A DNA stretch of 28,437 nt, from the NCBI GenBank assembly GCA_002717185.1, contig PBDC01000098.1, positions 1 through 28,437 on the forward strand, in the 5' to 3' direction. Positions 15,949-24,173 of the stretch are shown piece by piece. The notes under the pieces are model-generated. The model saw nothing but the letters and a program-made list of their open reading frames with translations. It was not told where the DNA came from and ran no database searches. The position numbers and the translations under genes were made by a program. The stretch comes from Rhodospirillaceae bacterium. GTDB taxonomy: Bacteria > Pseudomonadota > Alphaproteobacteria > UBA8366 > GCA-2717185. The number at the start of each line of letters is the position of its first letter. The stretch's first letter is position 1.

Positions 15949-17115
15949 CTACGCCGAAAAACCTTCTTCCAACAGCGGCTCGTTGTTTAGTACGCGTAGG
16001 TAGGACATTCGGCCAAGATCAATGGTCTGGTATCCGCCATCTAGCAAAAGTTCTTTCATCGCACGACCGATCGCCGGCCCTTTCTGCAAGCCAGCTCCGG
16101 AAAACCCGGTGGCGAAATAGTAGTTTTCTAGCCCACCAGCCCAATTACCGATAATCGTGTTGCCGTCCATCCGGTTGTAGGCGTAGTGTCCCGACCAGCT
16201 GCGCATAACCTTAAGGCTCTCAAACTTTGGCACCCGGTGCGCTACCGCGGGCCACATGATCTCGTCGAACAGGTGATGCTTCACCTCCCAATCGAAGCCT
16301 CCAGGCACTTCAACTTCAGTCAGCCCAACGGTATATCCCGCTCCTTCTTGACGAAATGAGACATGCGACGAGTCCTTGGTCAGCGGCATCGTCTCCAGCT
16401 CTTCCCGTGTCTCGACATAGAAGGTCGAGCGACTGAGGGGCTCTACAGGGAACTTTAAGCCGATCGACGCACTTAGTTCTGGCCCCCAAGCGCCGGCGAC
16501 GTTAACAAACACCTCGCCTTCGATCTTTTTGCCCGAGTCTAGTACGACCTTTTGTACTTTCTTCGAGTCAGTTTCAAATCCCACCACACGATCCTGGATA
16601 AACTTAACCCCGAGGCTTCGTGCTTTGCGCCGAAACCCGACTACAGCAGCGTAGGGATCAACGAACCCATCCTGAGGCCCATGCAACGCGGCATCAATAT
16701 CGTCAGTACGCATCGACGGAAAGCGTTGCTTTAGCTCATCGCTATCGATCATCTCGTTCGACGCACCGTGCGTATTCTGCAAAGCACAATTTTTTTCGCT
16801 GACTGCAACCTCATCCGCACCCGTTAACAGATGCAAATAGCCATATTCGAGAAAATCGAAGCGGCCAGGCTGGCCTTCCACATCCACCCGGTTAGCAAAA
16901 TCCCGGTAAAATTCCTGTCCGTATACTGACATTTCAATATTTTCTACCAACCCATGCATCAGACGGACGCCCCCGGAAGAACGTGGCGCTGCGGCAAATT
17001 CGTAGGTCGGGTCGGGTTCGATAACGCAAACATCACCCGCCTTTCCTGCTACCGCCAGATGATAGGCAATACTTGATCCCATAATACTGCCGCCGATGAT
17101 CACGATATCAGCCAT
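15949..17115 (-). CDS. DAO-family FAD-dependent amine/amino acid oxidoreductase
   Basis: 388 residues; AAAGG lies about 8 bases before ATG 17115. The N-terminal IVIIGGSIMGSSIAYHLA is the FAD-binding Rossmann motif. RSSGGVRLMHG and a C-terminal RMDGNTIIGNW plus FATGFSGAGLQKGPAIGRAM match the D-amino-acid oxidase/sarcosine oxidase/FOXRED1 group. Such enzymes oxidise secondary or primary amines of amino acids such as sarcosine, glycine betaine products or dimethylglycine. No signal peptide. It is the first gene of a three-gene minus-strand unit and divergent from the M19/HpaI genes, suggesting breakdown of an N-containing compound. Confidence 0.92.
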   Translation of the reverse strand: MADIVIIGGSIMGSSIAYHLAVAGKAGDVCVIEPDPTYEFAAAPRSSGGVRLMHGLVENIEMSVYGQEFYRDFANRVDVEGQPGRFDFLEYGYLHLLTGADEVAVSEKNCALQNTHGASNEMIDSDELKQRFPSMRTDDIDAALHGPQDGFVDPYAAVVGFRRKARSLGVKFIQDRVVGFETDSKKVQKVVLDSGKKIEGEVFVNVAGAWGPELSASIGLKFPVEPLSRSTFYVETREELETMPLTKDSSHVSFRQEGAGYTVGLTEVEVPGGFDWEVKHHLFDEIMWPAVAHRVPKFESLKVMRSWSGHYAYNRMDGNTIIGNWAGGLENYYFATGFSGAGLQKGPAIGRAMKELLLDGGYQTIDLGRMSYLRVLNNEPLLEEGFSA

Positions 17116-17142
17116 CGCGATACCTTTCCCATTTACGTGTGT

Positions 17143-17209
17143 TTGACCTCATGATTCCGCTGCTGCTATCGGCAGGTCAAGCGCAATCGCTGATTGGCCC
17201 AGCCGGCCA
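17143..17209. promoter_or_regulatory. Two inverted repeats between divergent operons
   Basis: TTGACCT (17143-17149) and AGGTCAA (17174-17180) form a perfect 7-base inverted repeat 24 bases apart. TGGCC (17195-17199) and GGCCA (17205-17209) form a second with a 5-base centre. Both lie in the 146 bases between the FAD oxidase and M19 starts, where a shared regulator would bind. No regulator gene is adjacent. Operator function is inferred. Confidence 0.35.
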
Positions 17210-17261
17210 CATTGTTTAGCTTACCTGTAAACTGATCGATAAAGCGGAGACACACCTTCTT

Positions 17262-18245
17262 ATGAGCGATCTGCACAAGGACGCCATCGTCATAGATGGC
17301 CTGATAATTTCGAAATGGAGCCGCGCGGTCTTTGAAGATATGAAGCGCGGTGGTCTGACGGCGGCAAACTGCACCTGTTCGGTCTGGGACGGATTCAAGG
17401 GGACGATGGAAAACATCGCACAATGGAAGATCTGGTTTAAGGAGCACGATGATTTACTCACTCAGGTCTTCACTACTGAAGACATTCGTCGAGCCAAAGA
17501 GGAAGATAAAGTTGGAATTATTTTGGGCTGGCAGAACACAGGAGGGATCGAGGATCGGGTCGAATTTCTACGCCTCTTCAAAGAGCTAGGTGTTGGGGTG
17601 ATGCAGCTCACTTACAACACACAGAACCTGGTAGGCACAGGATGCTGGGAAAGTGTCGATAGCGGTCTGTCCGATTTTGGTCGCGAAGTGATTGATGAAA
17701 TGAACCGGCTCGGTATCCTGGTCGACCTGTCCCATGTAGGGGGCCAGACAAGCGAAGAGGCGATCCTTCACTCCAAAAAACCAGTGGCCTACACTCATTG
17801 CGCCCCAAACGGTTTGAAGGATTATCCGCGTAACAAGACCGACGAGCAGCTCAAATTCATTGCTGACCGTGGCGGCTTCGTCGGCGTCTGTACCTACCCG
17901 CCCTTTCTGCCGTGGGGTACGGAAACAAATATCGACAACTGCATCGAAGAAATAGAGTACGTCATAAATGTAGTCGGTGAAGATTGCGTCGGCATTGGCA
18001 CAGACTTCACGCAGGACCAGGATGTCGCCTTCTTCGACTACCTTTCACTCGATAAAGGACATGGCAGGCGTTTGGTCCCTAAGCGCCCCGGCGGCGTGAC
18101 TAAGATGCCCGACGGATTGAGCACGATCGGTGAGTTTCCGAACCTGACGGCAGCAATGGAAAAAGCGGGATGGCCCGAAACCAAAATCCGCAAGGTAATG
18201 GGCGAAAATTGGTTGCGCGTACTTAAAGAAGTCTGGGGCGCCTAA
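17262..18245 (+). CDS. M19 membrane-dipeptidase-family protein with altered metal site
   Basis: 327 residues; GGAG about 12 bases before ATG 17262. The barrel signature is clear: GVMQLTYNTQNLVGTGC, DLSHVGGQTSEEAI (His158), VAYTHCAPNGLKDYPRNKTD (His179, Arg190) and GIGTDFTQDQD (Asp248). The usual N-terminal HxD metal pair is absent (IDGLIISKW), and the bridging Glu is Gln91 (GWQNTGG). The common dipeptidase dinuclear zinc site is thus incomplete, and the substrate or chemistry may differ from beta-lactam or dipeptide hydrolysis. No signal peptide or lipid anchor is present. The aldolase gene follows after 16 bases. Confidence 0.9.
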   Translation: MSDLHKDAIVIDGLIISKWSRAVFEDMKRGGLTAANCTCSVWDGFKGTMENIAQWKIWFKEHDDLLTQVFTTEDIRRAKEEDKVGIILGWQNTGGIEDRVEFLRLFKELGVGVMQLTYNTQNLVGTGCWESVDSGLSDFGREVIDEMNRLGILVDLSHVGGQTSEEAILHSKKPVAYTHCAPNGLKDYPRNKTDEQLKFIADRGGFVGVCTYPPFLPWGTETNIDNCIEEIEYVINVVGEDCVGIGTDFTQDQDVAFFDYLSLDKGHGRRLVPKRPGGVTKMPDGLSTIGEFPNLTAAMEKAGWPETKIRKVMGENWLRVLKEVWGA

Positions 18246-18261
18246 GGATAAGGAGATCCGT

Positions 18262-19050
18262 ATGTCGATTATCGTAAATCACTGCAAGCAGCAACTCGAC
18301 GCCGGAAAACTGGCACTCGGCTTCGGCGTCCTGCAATCGCGGAAGGTGGACATTGCTAAGATTGCTAAGACGTGCGGCTATGACTGGCTATTTGTTGATC
18401 TGGAACACAGTGCGATGGATCTGGATACCGCATCGCAGATTTGCGTCGCAGCGCTGGATGTGGGCATAACGCCGCTGGTACGCGTCTCCGGCCATGAGCA
18501 TTTTCACGCCGCGCGCATTCTCGACAATGGTGCGATGGGAGTCGTTGTGCCGCACGTCGACACGGTCGAGGAAGCACGCGCCGCCGTCGACCATGTAAAA
18601 TTTCCACCGCTCGGCCATCGCTCGATGACCGGCGGTCTGTCACAGGTCAGTTTCATCAGCCACGGCGTGGCCGAACAACCCAAGCTGATCAACGCACAGA
18701 CCATGGTAGTAATAATGCTAGAAACTCCAACGGCTATCGATAATGCAGAGGCCATCGCCGCAGTTGACGGCGTCGACGTGCTTTTGATCGGCACCAATGA
18801 TCTATGTGCTGAAATGGGTATTCCTGGTGAATTCGGTCATGAGAAAGTCGCGGCCGCTTACGACGCCGCGCTCGCTGCCGCAAAAAAACATGGCAAGCAT
18901 GTAGGACTTGGGGGTATCTACGATGAAGGGCTCGTCACCAAATTTGTGGCAAAGGGCGTACGATTTATCCTCGGCGGCGCAGATTTGGGGTTTGTTATGG
19001 CGGCAGCTAGTGCGCGGAGTGCTTTTTTACGCAGTCTAGAGGCCTCTTAA
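18262..19050 (+). CDS. HpcH/HpaI-family class II aldolase
   Basis: 262 residues with AAGGAG about 7 bases before the ATG. Expected blocks are present: DWLFVDLEHSAMD (Glu48, His49), PLVRVSGHE (Arg74), NGAMGVVVPHVDTVEEA, MLETPTAIDNAEAI (metal ligand Glu154) and VLLIGTNDLCAEMG (metal ligand Asp180). Members cleave 2-keto-4-hydroxy acids to pyruvate plus an aldehyde using a divalent metal. It is co-transcribed with the M19 homologue and divergent from the FAD oxidase unit. A keto-acid made from an amino compound could be its substrate, but this is inference. A 10-base palindrome AGAGGCCTCT (19038-19047) lies at the end of the gene, just before the stop. Confidence 0.92.
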   Translation: MSIIVNHCKQQLDAGKLALGFGVLQSRKVDIAKIAKTCGYDWLFVDLEHSAMDLDTASQICVAALDVGITPLVRVSGHEHFHAARILDNGAMGVVVPHVDTVEEARAAVDHVKFPPLGHRSMTGGLSQVSFISHGVAEQPKLINAQTMVVIMLETPTAIDNAEAIAAVDGVDVLLIGTNDLCAEMGIPGEFGHEKVAAAYDAALAAAKKHGKHVGLGGIYDEGLVTKFVAKGVRFILGGADLGFVMAAASARSAFLRSLEAS

Positions 19051-19511
19051 TCGCCGCCAAACGTGCCTCTTGCAGCACCGAATTAAACGCCTCTGCCTAT
19101 CCTTGGTGGCAAAATTTGATAGCGGCTTTAATTTCAGATAATGCACGGTCAATGTGGCCAGTACGTGCATATCCTAAATGAAAATATCGATCCAGTGACG
19201 TATCATCGATGAGCCTCTCAGCCGATGTCGAAATATTGCCACCGCTCAAATGTTAGGATTTCGGAATTTAACGCCTGGCAGTGCGGATAATGGTTTCTCC
19301 GATCTGATGCCCTCATACGGCGACGGCGTTTAGTACCGCCTAATGCGGGATTTTGAATTCACCGGCAATTATATATTAGCCTTAACAAAGGCTCAGATAG
19401 GAACACTAGTCCTCTTCAGGACCGTTTCCTTAAGCGCCAATGCCAGTATATCGCCAGAACTGGCCCAGTTAGCGAGGCTAAACAGGTGCGACATGGCAAA
19501 GTGACGCATAG
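19051..19511. other. 461-base gap between aldolase and glcF
   Basis: Two short minus-strand frames have coding-like composition. One is 38 codons starting with ATG 19507-19509, two bases after the glcF stop, and ending at 19393. The other is about 50 codons at 19097-19249, containing LDRYFHLGYARTGHIDRALS. Neither has a ribosome-binding site or a family I recognise. No terminator hairpin with a T tract is clear on either strand. Confidence 0.3.
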
Positions 19512-20810
19512 CTAGACCGCGCCAGCGTCGTTCAAAGCATCCGGTCGCGGCCCACCTGTCGCCCAATCAAGCAATTCGACCGTATGCACAACCGGGAGTG
19601 ACCCAGGGGCCATTTGTTGCATGCAACCTATATTGCCGGCCGCAACCACCGCCGCCCCGGTGAGCTCAATATTGGCGAGTTTTCGGTCACGTAGTTGAGT
19701 AGCCAACTCAGGCTGCAACAGATTGTAAGTGCCAGCCGAACCACAGCACAGATGTGCCTCCCGTACCGCTTTGACGTCGAACCCAGCCTCCGTCAGCAAC
19801 TTCTTTGGTGCCTCAGTAATATTTTGACCGTGCTGCAGGGAACAGGCTGCGTGGTATGCGACGGCCAATTCCTTGCGCTGCTCTACCTTATCCAATCCGA
19901 TTTCCAAAAGAAATTCGCAGATATCACGTGTCAATGCCGACACAAGGTCCGCCTGTTTCCGCAACGCCGGATCATTGCGGAAGATAAACTTGTAATCCTT
20001 TACAGTTGTGCCACAGCCAGACGTATTAACGATAATCGCATCGAGCCCCTCGCCCTCTATTTCCTTAGTCCAGGCCCGCACATTGACTGCTGCTTTAGCA
20101 TAGCTGTCCTTCGTCCTGCCCATATGATGGGTTAGCGCACCGCAACACCCCATACCCTTCGCAACCACAACCTCTATAGATTGCCGGTTCAACAACCGGA
20201 TTGTGGCTTCGTTGATCGCCGGGTTCAAAACCTTCTGCGCGCAGCCCGTAAGCAAAGCAACTCGGCCCTTACGCGGCCCTTTAGCAGCATGGACCTGCGG
20301 CCGGTCTACGGAGGACGGCGCGGGCACGTGGGATGGTGCCATCGAAAGTAGCGCTTTAAGGCGGCCTGGTGCTAGGACCGCAAATGGCTTGGCCAACCAA
20401 GCCCCAATAAGTGCAAGGCGAAACATGTTTGGACGAGGTAGCAACCAAGCCAACAAGTCGCGAAGCTTCCGCTCGCCGAATGGGCGCTCATAAGTTTCCT
20501 CAATGACCTCGCGTGCATGATCGACCAAATGCATGTAATGCACGCCCGAAGGACAAGTCGTCATGCAGGAAAGACAGGATAGGCAGCGGTCGATATGACG
20601 AGCCACCCGCGCCGACGCGCCTTTACCGCTCTCCAGCATCTGCTTTATCAGATAGATACGGCCGCGCGGGCTATCGAGTTCGTCGCCGCGCAGCACATAA
20701 GTCGGGCAGGTCGCCGTGCAGAAGCCGCAATGGACGCAGTTCCGCAAAATCTGATTAGCTTCGGCGATGTTGGGATCGGCCAGCTGGGCCAAAGAGAAAT
20801 GCGTCTGCAT
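19512..20810 (-). CDS. glcF: Glycolate oxidase iron-sulfur subunit
   Basis: 432 residues. Two ferredoxin-type 4Fe-4S motifs lie near the N-terminus: CVHCGFCTATCP (Cys25, 28, 31, 35) and CLSCLSCMTTCP (Cys76, 79, 82, 86). Two CCG domains follow (GMGCCGALTHHMG, then HAACSLQHGQ and LCCGSAGTYNLLQ). It passes electrons from the GlcD/GlcE flavoproteins to the respiratory chain at the inner face of the membrane. The start is 3 bases after the glcE stop, so translation is likely coupled. Length matches known GlcF. Confidence 0.96.
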   Translation of the reverse strand: MQTHFSLAQLADPNIAEANQILRNCVHCGFCTATCPTYVLRGDELDSPRGRIYLIKQMLESGKGASARVARHIDRCLSCLSCMTTCPSGVHYMHLVDHAREVIEETYERPFGERKLRDLLAWLLPRPNMFRLALIGAWLAKPFAVLAPGRLKALLSMAPSHVPAPSSVDRPQVHAAKGPRKGRVALLTGCAQKVLNPAINEATIRLLNRQSIEVVVAKGMGCCGALTHHMGRTKDSYAKAAVNVRAWTKEIEGEGLDAIIVNTSGCGTTVKDYKFIFRNDPALRKQADLVSALTRDICEFLLEIGLDKVEQRKELAVAYHAACSLQHGQNITEAPKKLLTEAGFDVKAVREAHLCCGSAGTYNLLQPELATQLRDRKLANIELTGAAVVAAGNIGCMQQMAPGSLPVVHTVELLDWATGGPRPDALNDAGAV

Positions 20811-20813
20811 CGT

Positions 20814-22040
20814 CTAAACACCCGAGTACATGCGGCCGGGATTAAGGATCCCGCGCGGGTCAAACCCTTCCTTCAAGCGCTTGCTAAGACGTGCCAACCC
20901 CGGGTCTTGTGGCTGGAAAACCGGAACGGCGCCGCGCAGATCCGCAACCGCGCGGATCAATGTTGCATGACCGCCGCTTTGGGCGATAGCGGCACGGATC
21001 GGCTCGTTACCGCCGCCATCCGTTTCCGGTACCGCAAGCCAAATCAGCCCACCGCCCCAATCAAGGTAAAACTCGCCACCAAGGGCCGTCGCCAAACTCG
21101 TCGCAAGACGGGCACCCGATTGAGGTGGTACTGACAATTTCCAAACGACACGCGCATCAACAGAGGTAGAAAACGGTCGGACGTCTCGGATTTCTCGCCA
21201 GAAATGCGCTGAATTTTGACCGTGCAACTCCTCTGTTTCGCCAAAAGCCGCGAGTTGCTTGCGCAGCGTAGAACAGCGATATTCGACCGACGGCCCCGGC
21301 CCTTCAACCCGGACCGCCGTCACCGACGAACCGCTCACCTGCACATAGCCTACCCTGGAGCGGCCTGAAAGAGTTTGAGGTAACCAGGCCGCAGCCGAAA
21401 CTTCATAAGGGGTTTGCAGCGCCTTGGTCATTGCGGCAACACCTTGCACTGCATCGCAGCCAAAAACTAGGACGGTGCGAAGCTTCTCCGCAGCCGGCAA
21501 TACCTTCACGGTAACCTGCATCATCGCGCCAAGCGTGCCCCAACTCCCCGCCATCACCTTGCAGAGATCGTAACCCGTCACGTTCTTCACTACCCGGCCA
21601 CCGGACTTAAACAGTTCACCGCGGCCGCTAACAGCGGAAAACCCAAGGAAATGGTCGCGCGCCGCCCCGACCTTGATACGCCTAGGGCCAGCTAGATTGG
21701 CGGATAGCACCCCACCCAACGTGCCCAAACCTTCTACACTACCCAGCAAAGGGCCATAGTCCGGCGGTTCGAAGGCGAGTTCCTGTTTCTCGGCCTGCAA
21801 TGCTGCGTGGATATCTGCGATTGGCGTGGCCGCCCCGGCTGACAGTACCAGCTCCTCTGCCTCGTATAGTGAAATACCGGTGAAAGCCGACATATCAAGC
21901 GTATGTGCCGCGTTGCCAGGCCGGCCCATGTCGCGTTTAGAGCCACTTCCAACCAGCTCGAGCGGCGTCTCCTCCGACGCGGCCCAGGCGACCGCGTCGC
22001 GGACGTGATCCACCGTCTCAGGTTTCAGAAGAGTCGCCAC
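20814..22040 (-). CDS. glcE: Glycolate oxidase FAD-binding subunit
   Basis: 408 residues if the GTG at 22038-22040 is the start. It lies 4 bases after the glcD stop and just before the conserved LKPETVDHVRDAVAWA. A second GTG at 22095-22097 would overlap glcD by 53 bases and add 19 residues unlike the family. Features are ELVGSGSKRDMGRP (FAD-binding loop), LAFEPPDYGPLLG, GTLGGVLSANLAGPRR, GGRVVKNVTGYDLCKVMAGS and the C-terminal DPRGILNPGRMYSG. GlcE pairs with GlcD and GlcF to oxidise glycolate to glyoxylate. Confidence 0.94.
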   Translation of the reverse strand: MATLLKPETVDHVRDAVAWAASEETPLELVGSGSKRDMGRPGNAAHTLDMSAFTGISLYEAEELVLSAGAATPIADIHAALQAEKQELAFEPPDYGPLLGSVEGLGTLGGVLSANLAGPRRIKVGAARDHFLGFSAVSGRGELFKSGGRVVKNVTGYDLCKVMAGSWGTLGAMMQVTVKVLPAAEKLRTVLVFGCDAVQGVAAMTKALQTPYEVSAAAWLPQTLSGRSRVGYVQVSGSSVTAVRVEGPGPSVEYRCSTLRKQLAAFGETEELHGQNSAHFWREIRDVRPFSTSVDARVVWKLSVPPQSGARLATSLATALGGEFYLDWGGGLIWLAVPETDGGGNEPIRAAIAQSGGHATLIRAVADLRGAVPVFQPQDPGLARLSKRLKEGFDPRGILNPGRMYSGV

Positions 22041-22044
22041 GTCC

Positions 22045-23532
22045 TCAAAACCGCGGCAGGTCGGGAAAGCGCATCTCACCGCGTTTAATATGCACACGGC
22101 CTAACTCCGCGCAGCGGTGCAGTTCGGGAAACACTTTCCCCGGATTAAGCAGAGAATGTGGATCAAACACGCATTTGACCCGCTGCTGCTGGCTGAGATC
22201 ATCCTCGGTGAACATCGTGCCCATAAGATCGCGCTTCTCGACACCGACACCGTGTTCGCCGGTCAAAACACCGCCAACCTCAACGCAGAATTTGAGTATC
22301 TCAGCACCGAATTCTTCAGCTTTTTCCAACTCGCCTGGCTCATTGGCGTCATAAAGAATCAAAGGATGCAAATTCCCGTCACCTGCGTGGAAGACGTTCG
22401 CGACACGAAGGCCAAATTCGGTCGAAAGTTCTGCCATGCGTGCCAGAACCTTCGGCAGTTGGCTGCGTGGAATTGTCCCGTCCATGCAATAATAGTCTGG
22501 CGAAATGCGTCCGATCGCTGGAAACGCTGCCTTGCGCCCAGCCCAGAAACGGCTGCGTTCTTCCTCGCTATTCGAGACCCGGATGGAGACCGCGCCGTTC
22601 TCTTTAGCAATGCCCTCAACCCGCTCGATTAAATAATTGACCTCAACTTCCGGCCCATCTAACTCAATTATCAATAATGCTTCTACATCGAGCGGATATC
22701 CTGCCTCGACAAACGCCTCCGAGGCAGCAATAGCCGGTTTATCCATCATCTCCATTCCCCCTGGGATGATCCCCGCACCGATCACACCGGCGACGCAAAA
22801 TCCCGCCGCCTCGTTAGACGGAAATCCCACCAGCACTGCACGCGCCGTTTCCGGCACGCACAGCAAACGGACGGTGACTTCAGTTACCACGCCGAGCAGC
22901 CCCTCCGACCCCGTGAGTAGACCCAACATGTCGTAACCTTCGGAATCAAGATGCTTTCCGCCAATTCGCACGATCTCGCCATCCATCATGACGATCTCCA
23001 GGCCTAGCACGTTATTCGTAGTCAAACCGTACTTAAGACAGTGCACGCCGCCCGAGTTTTCCGCGATATTACCGCCGATCGTGCAGGCGATCTGGCTCGA
23101 AGGATCTGGTGCGTAGTAAAAACCGTCTTCGCGTACAGCGTCAGTAATGCCCAGATTAGTAACGCCCGGCTGCACCACAGCGCACCGGTTGTCGTAATCA
23201 ATTTCCAGAATTTTCTTAAATTTTCCAAGACCCAGAATGATGCCATCGGCAAGCGGCAAAGCGCCGCCTGAGAGAGACGTCCCCGCACCCCGCGGTACCA
23301 CCTTAATTGCATTCTCATGGCAATACCGCATTACCTGGCTGACTTGATTCTTAGTATCCGGCAGTACAACGATCAAAGGCAATGTTTTATATGCGGTCAG
23401 CCCATCCGACTCGTAGGGCCGCAGCGCGTCCTCATCGACGATGACGCCTTCGCCTGGCACTATCTCGCGAAGTGCCGTGGCAATCTCCTGCCGTCTTGCG
23501 AGGACATCCTCGTCAGGTTTTGGCATTTCCAT
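22045..23532 (-). CDS. glcD: Glycolate oxidase FAD-linked catalytic subunit
   Basis: 495 residues, matching GlcD. AGGTGA lies about 7 bases before ATG 23532. The FAD_binding_4 domain is clear (VVPRGAGTSLSGGALPLADG, CTIGGNIAENSGG, YGLTTNNVLGLEIV). The C-terminal FAD oxidase domain shows VFHAGDGNLHPLI and GVLTGEHGVGVEKRDLM. It oxidises glycolate (and probably D-lactate to some extent) to glyoxylate in the cytoplasm. It is the first gene of glcD-glcE-glcF. I see no clear own promoter; the only one visible upstream is that of rpmJ, whose terminator lies between. No glc regulator gene is in view. Confidence 0.96.
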   Translation of the reverse strand: MEMPKPDEDVLARRQEIATALREIVPGEGVIVDEDALRPYESDGLTAYKTLPLIVVLPDTKNQVSQVMRYCHENAIKVVPRGAGTSLSGGALPLADGIILGLGKFKKILEIDYDNRCAVVQPGVTNLGITDAVREDGFYYAPDPSSQIACTIGGNIAENSGGVHCLKYGLTTNNVLGLEIVMMDGEIVRIGGKHLDSEGYDMLGLLTGSEGLLGVVTEVTVRLLCVPETARAVLVGFPSNEAAGFCVAGVIGAGIIPGGMEMMDKPAIAASEAFVEAGYPLDVEALLIIELDGPEVEVNYLIERVEGIAKENGAVSIRVSNSEEERSRFWAGRKAAFPAIGRISPDYYCMDGTIPRSQLPKVLARMAELSTEFGLRVANVFHAGDGNLHPLILYDANEPGELEKAEEFGAEILKFCVEVGGVLTGEHGVGVEKRDLMGTMFTEDDLSQQQRVKCVFDPHSLLNPGKVFPELHRCAELGRVHIKRGEMRFPDLPRF

Positions 23533-23584
23533 GGCAATTCACCTGCGATTACCCTCTGGGTTTAGCCCGTTAGCGGCATCCGAG

Positions 23585-23613
23585 AAACAAAAAACCGCGC
23601 CGAAGCGCGGTTT
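23585..23613 (-). terminator. Intrinsic terminator after rpmJ
   Basis: On the minus strand, a perfect 9-base stem AAACCGCGC / GCGCGGTTT (23613-23605 and 23600-23592) closes a stable TTCG tetraloop. It is followed by a T-rich tract (TTTGTTT). It lies 25 bases after the rpmJ stop and ahead of glcD. Confidence 0.85.
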
Positions 23614-23637
23614 CCAAAATCCACAAAAGGTATTTGT

Positions 23638-23763
23638 TCAGCCCTGACGTGCCTTAAACCGCGGGTTCCGCTTGTTAATGACATAGACGCGACCGCGACG
23701 ACGCACCACGCGGCAATCCTTGTGGCGATTTTTCATTGATTTTAGTGAGCGCACGACTTTCAT
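23638..23763 (-). CDS. rpmJ: 50S ribosomal protein L36, zinc-free type
   Basis: 41 residues, starting [20 protein letters not shown] and ending [13 protein letters not shown], the standard alphaproteobacterial L36. Only one Cys is present, so the CxxC...CxxxxH zinc knuckle of the short form is missing; this is the C-minus (YkgO-like) type. The protein is part of the large ribosomal subunit. GGA lies about 9 bases before the ATG. A strong promoter lies upstream and a terminator downstream, so it is a single-gene unit. Confidence 0.97.
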   Translation of the reverse strand: MKVVRSLKSMKNRHKDCRVVRRRGRVYVINKRNPRFKARQG

Positions 23764-24173
23764 GGTCAAATTCCGTTAATTTCCTTCAGGCTTCATCAGG
23801 AAGCGCGGAAAATAAGGACGGCGTACCACGATGTCAAATTGAAATATTAGGTATTAGCTGTCAGGCGCAAGCGCTCTGTAACAAGAAGCCTTCCCAAATT
23901 TATTTTGGGGAACGGCAAGGTTAGCAGCGGCGTACAACGGCCTCTCATACTCCAAGCGCTCAAAATTCAACATCCAGTCGAAGTAACAGTTCACGCCTTG
24001 GACGTGTCTGCTACTCGCTTTACCTTGGCGTTCATCTTTGTCGGGATAACCAAGCTTGCCGTTTTTGTGCCAAACGCGCTTTATTCACGTGCGAAGCAGC
24101 AACAAAATGCGCCAGACCTAAACCGTTGGTCTAAGTTCCCGATTTTCTGATTCTGCTTCCCGTTTGTTAAAGG
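23764..24173. other. Gap between rpmJ and the CoA transferase gene
   Basis: 410 bases. The rpmJ promoter and leader occupy the left part. A short inverted repeat CCCAAA / TTTGGG (23893-23898 and 23904-23909) and another, AGACC / GGTCT, near the right end are seen. Neither has a T tract, so they are poor terminators. No gene is recognised. Confidence 0.45.
23809..23837 (-). promoter_or_regulatory. Sigma70-type promoter of rpmJ
   Basis: Read on the minus strand, TTGACA (23837-23832) is a perfect -35 box. It is followed by an exact 17-base spacer and TATTTT (23814-23809) as -10. Transcription would start near 23802, giving a leader of about 40 bases. It is the best promoter match in the window and fits the high expression of a ribosomal gene. 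Confidence 0.75.

Noticed and set aside
19097..19249. About 50-codon minus-strand frame with helical TPR-like composition
   Set aside because: No start codon with a ribosome-binding site, and similarity to TPR repeats is too weak to call.
19393..19509. 38-codon ORF two bases after the glcF stop
   Set aside because: The position is operon-like, but there is no ribosome-binding site and no recognisable family, and short open frames of this size are expected by chance.
23893..23909. CCCAAA/TTTGGG hairpin as a terminator
   Set aside because: It is AT-rich, with a short stem and no T tract on either side, and it does not lie at a gene end.
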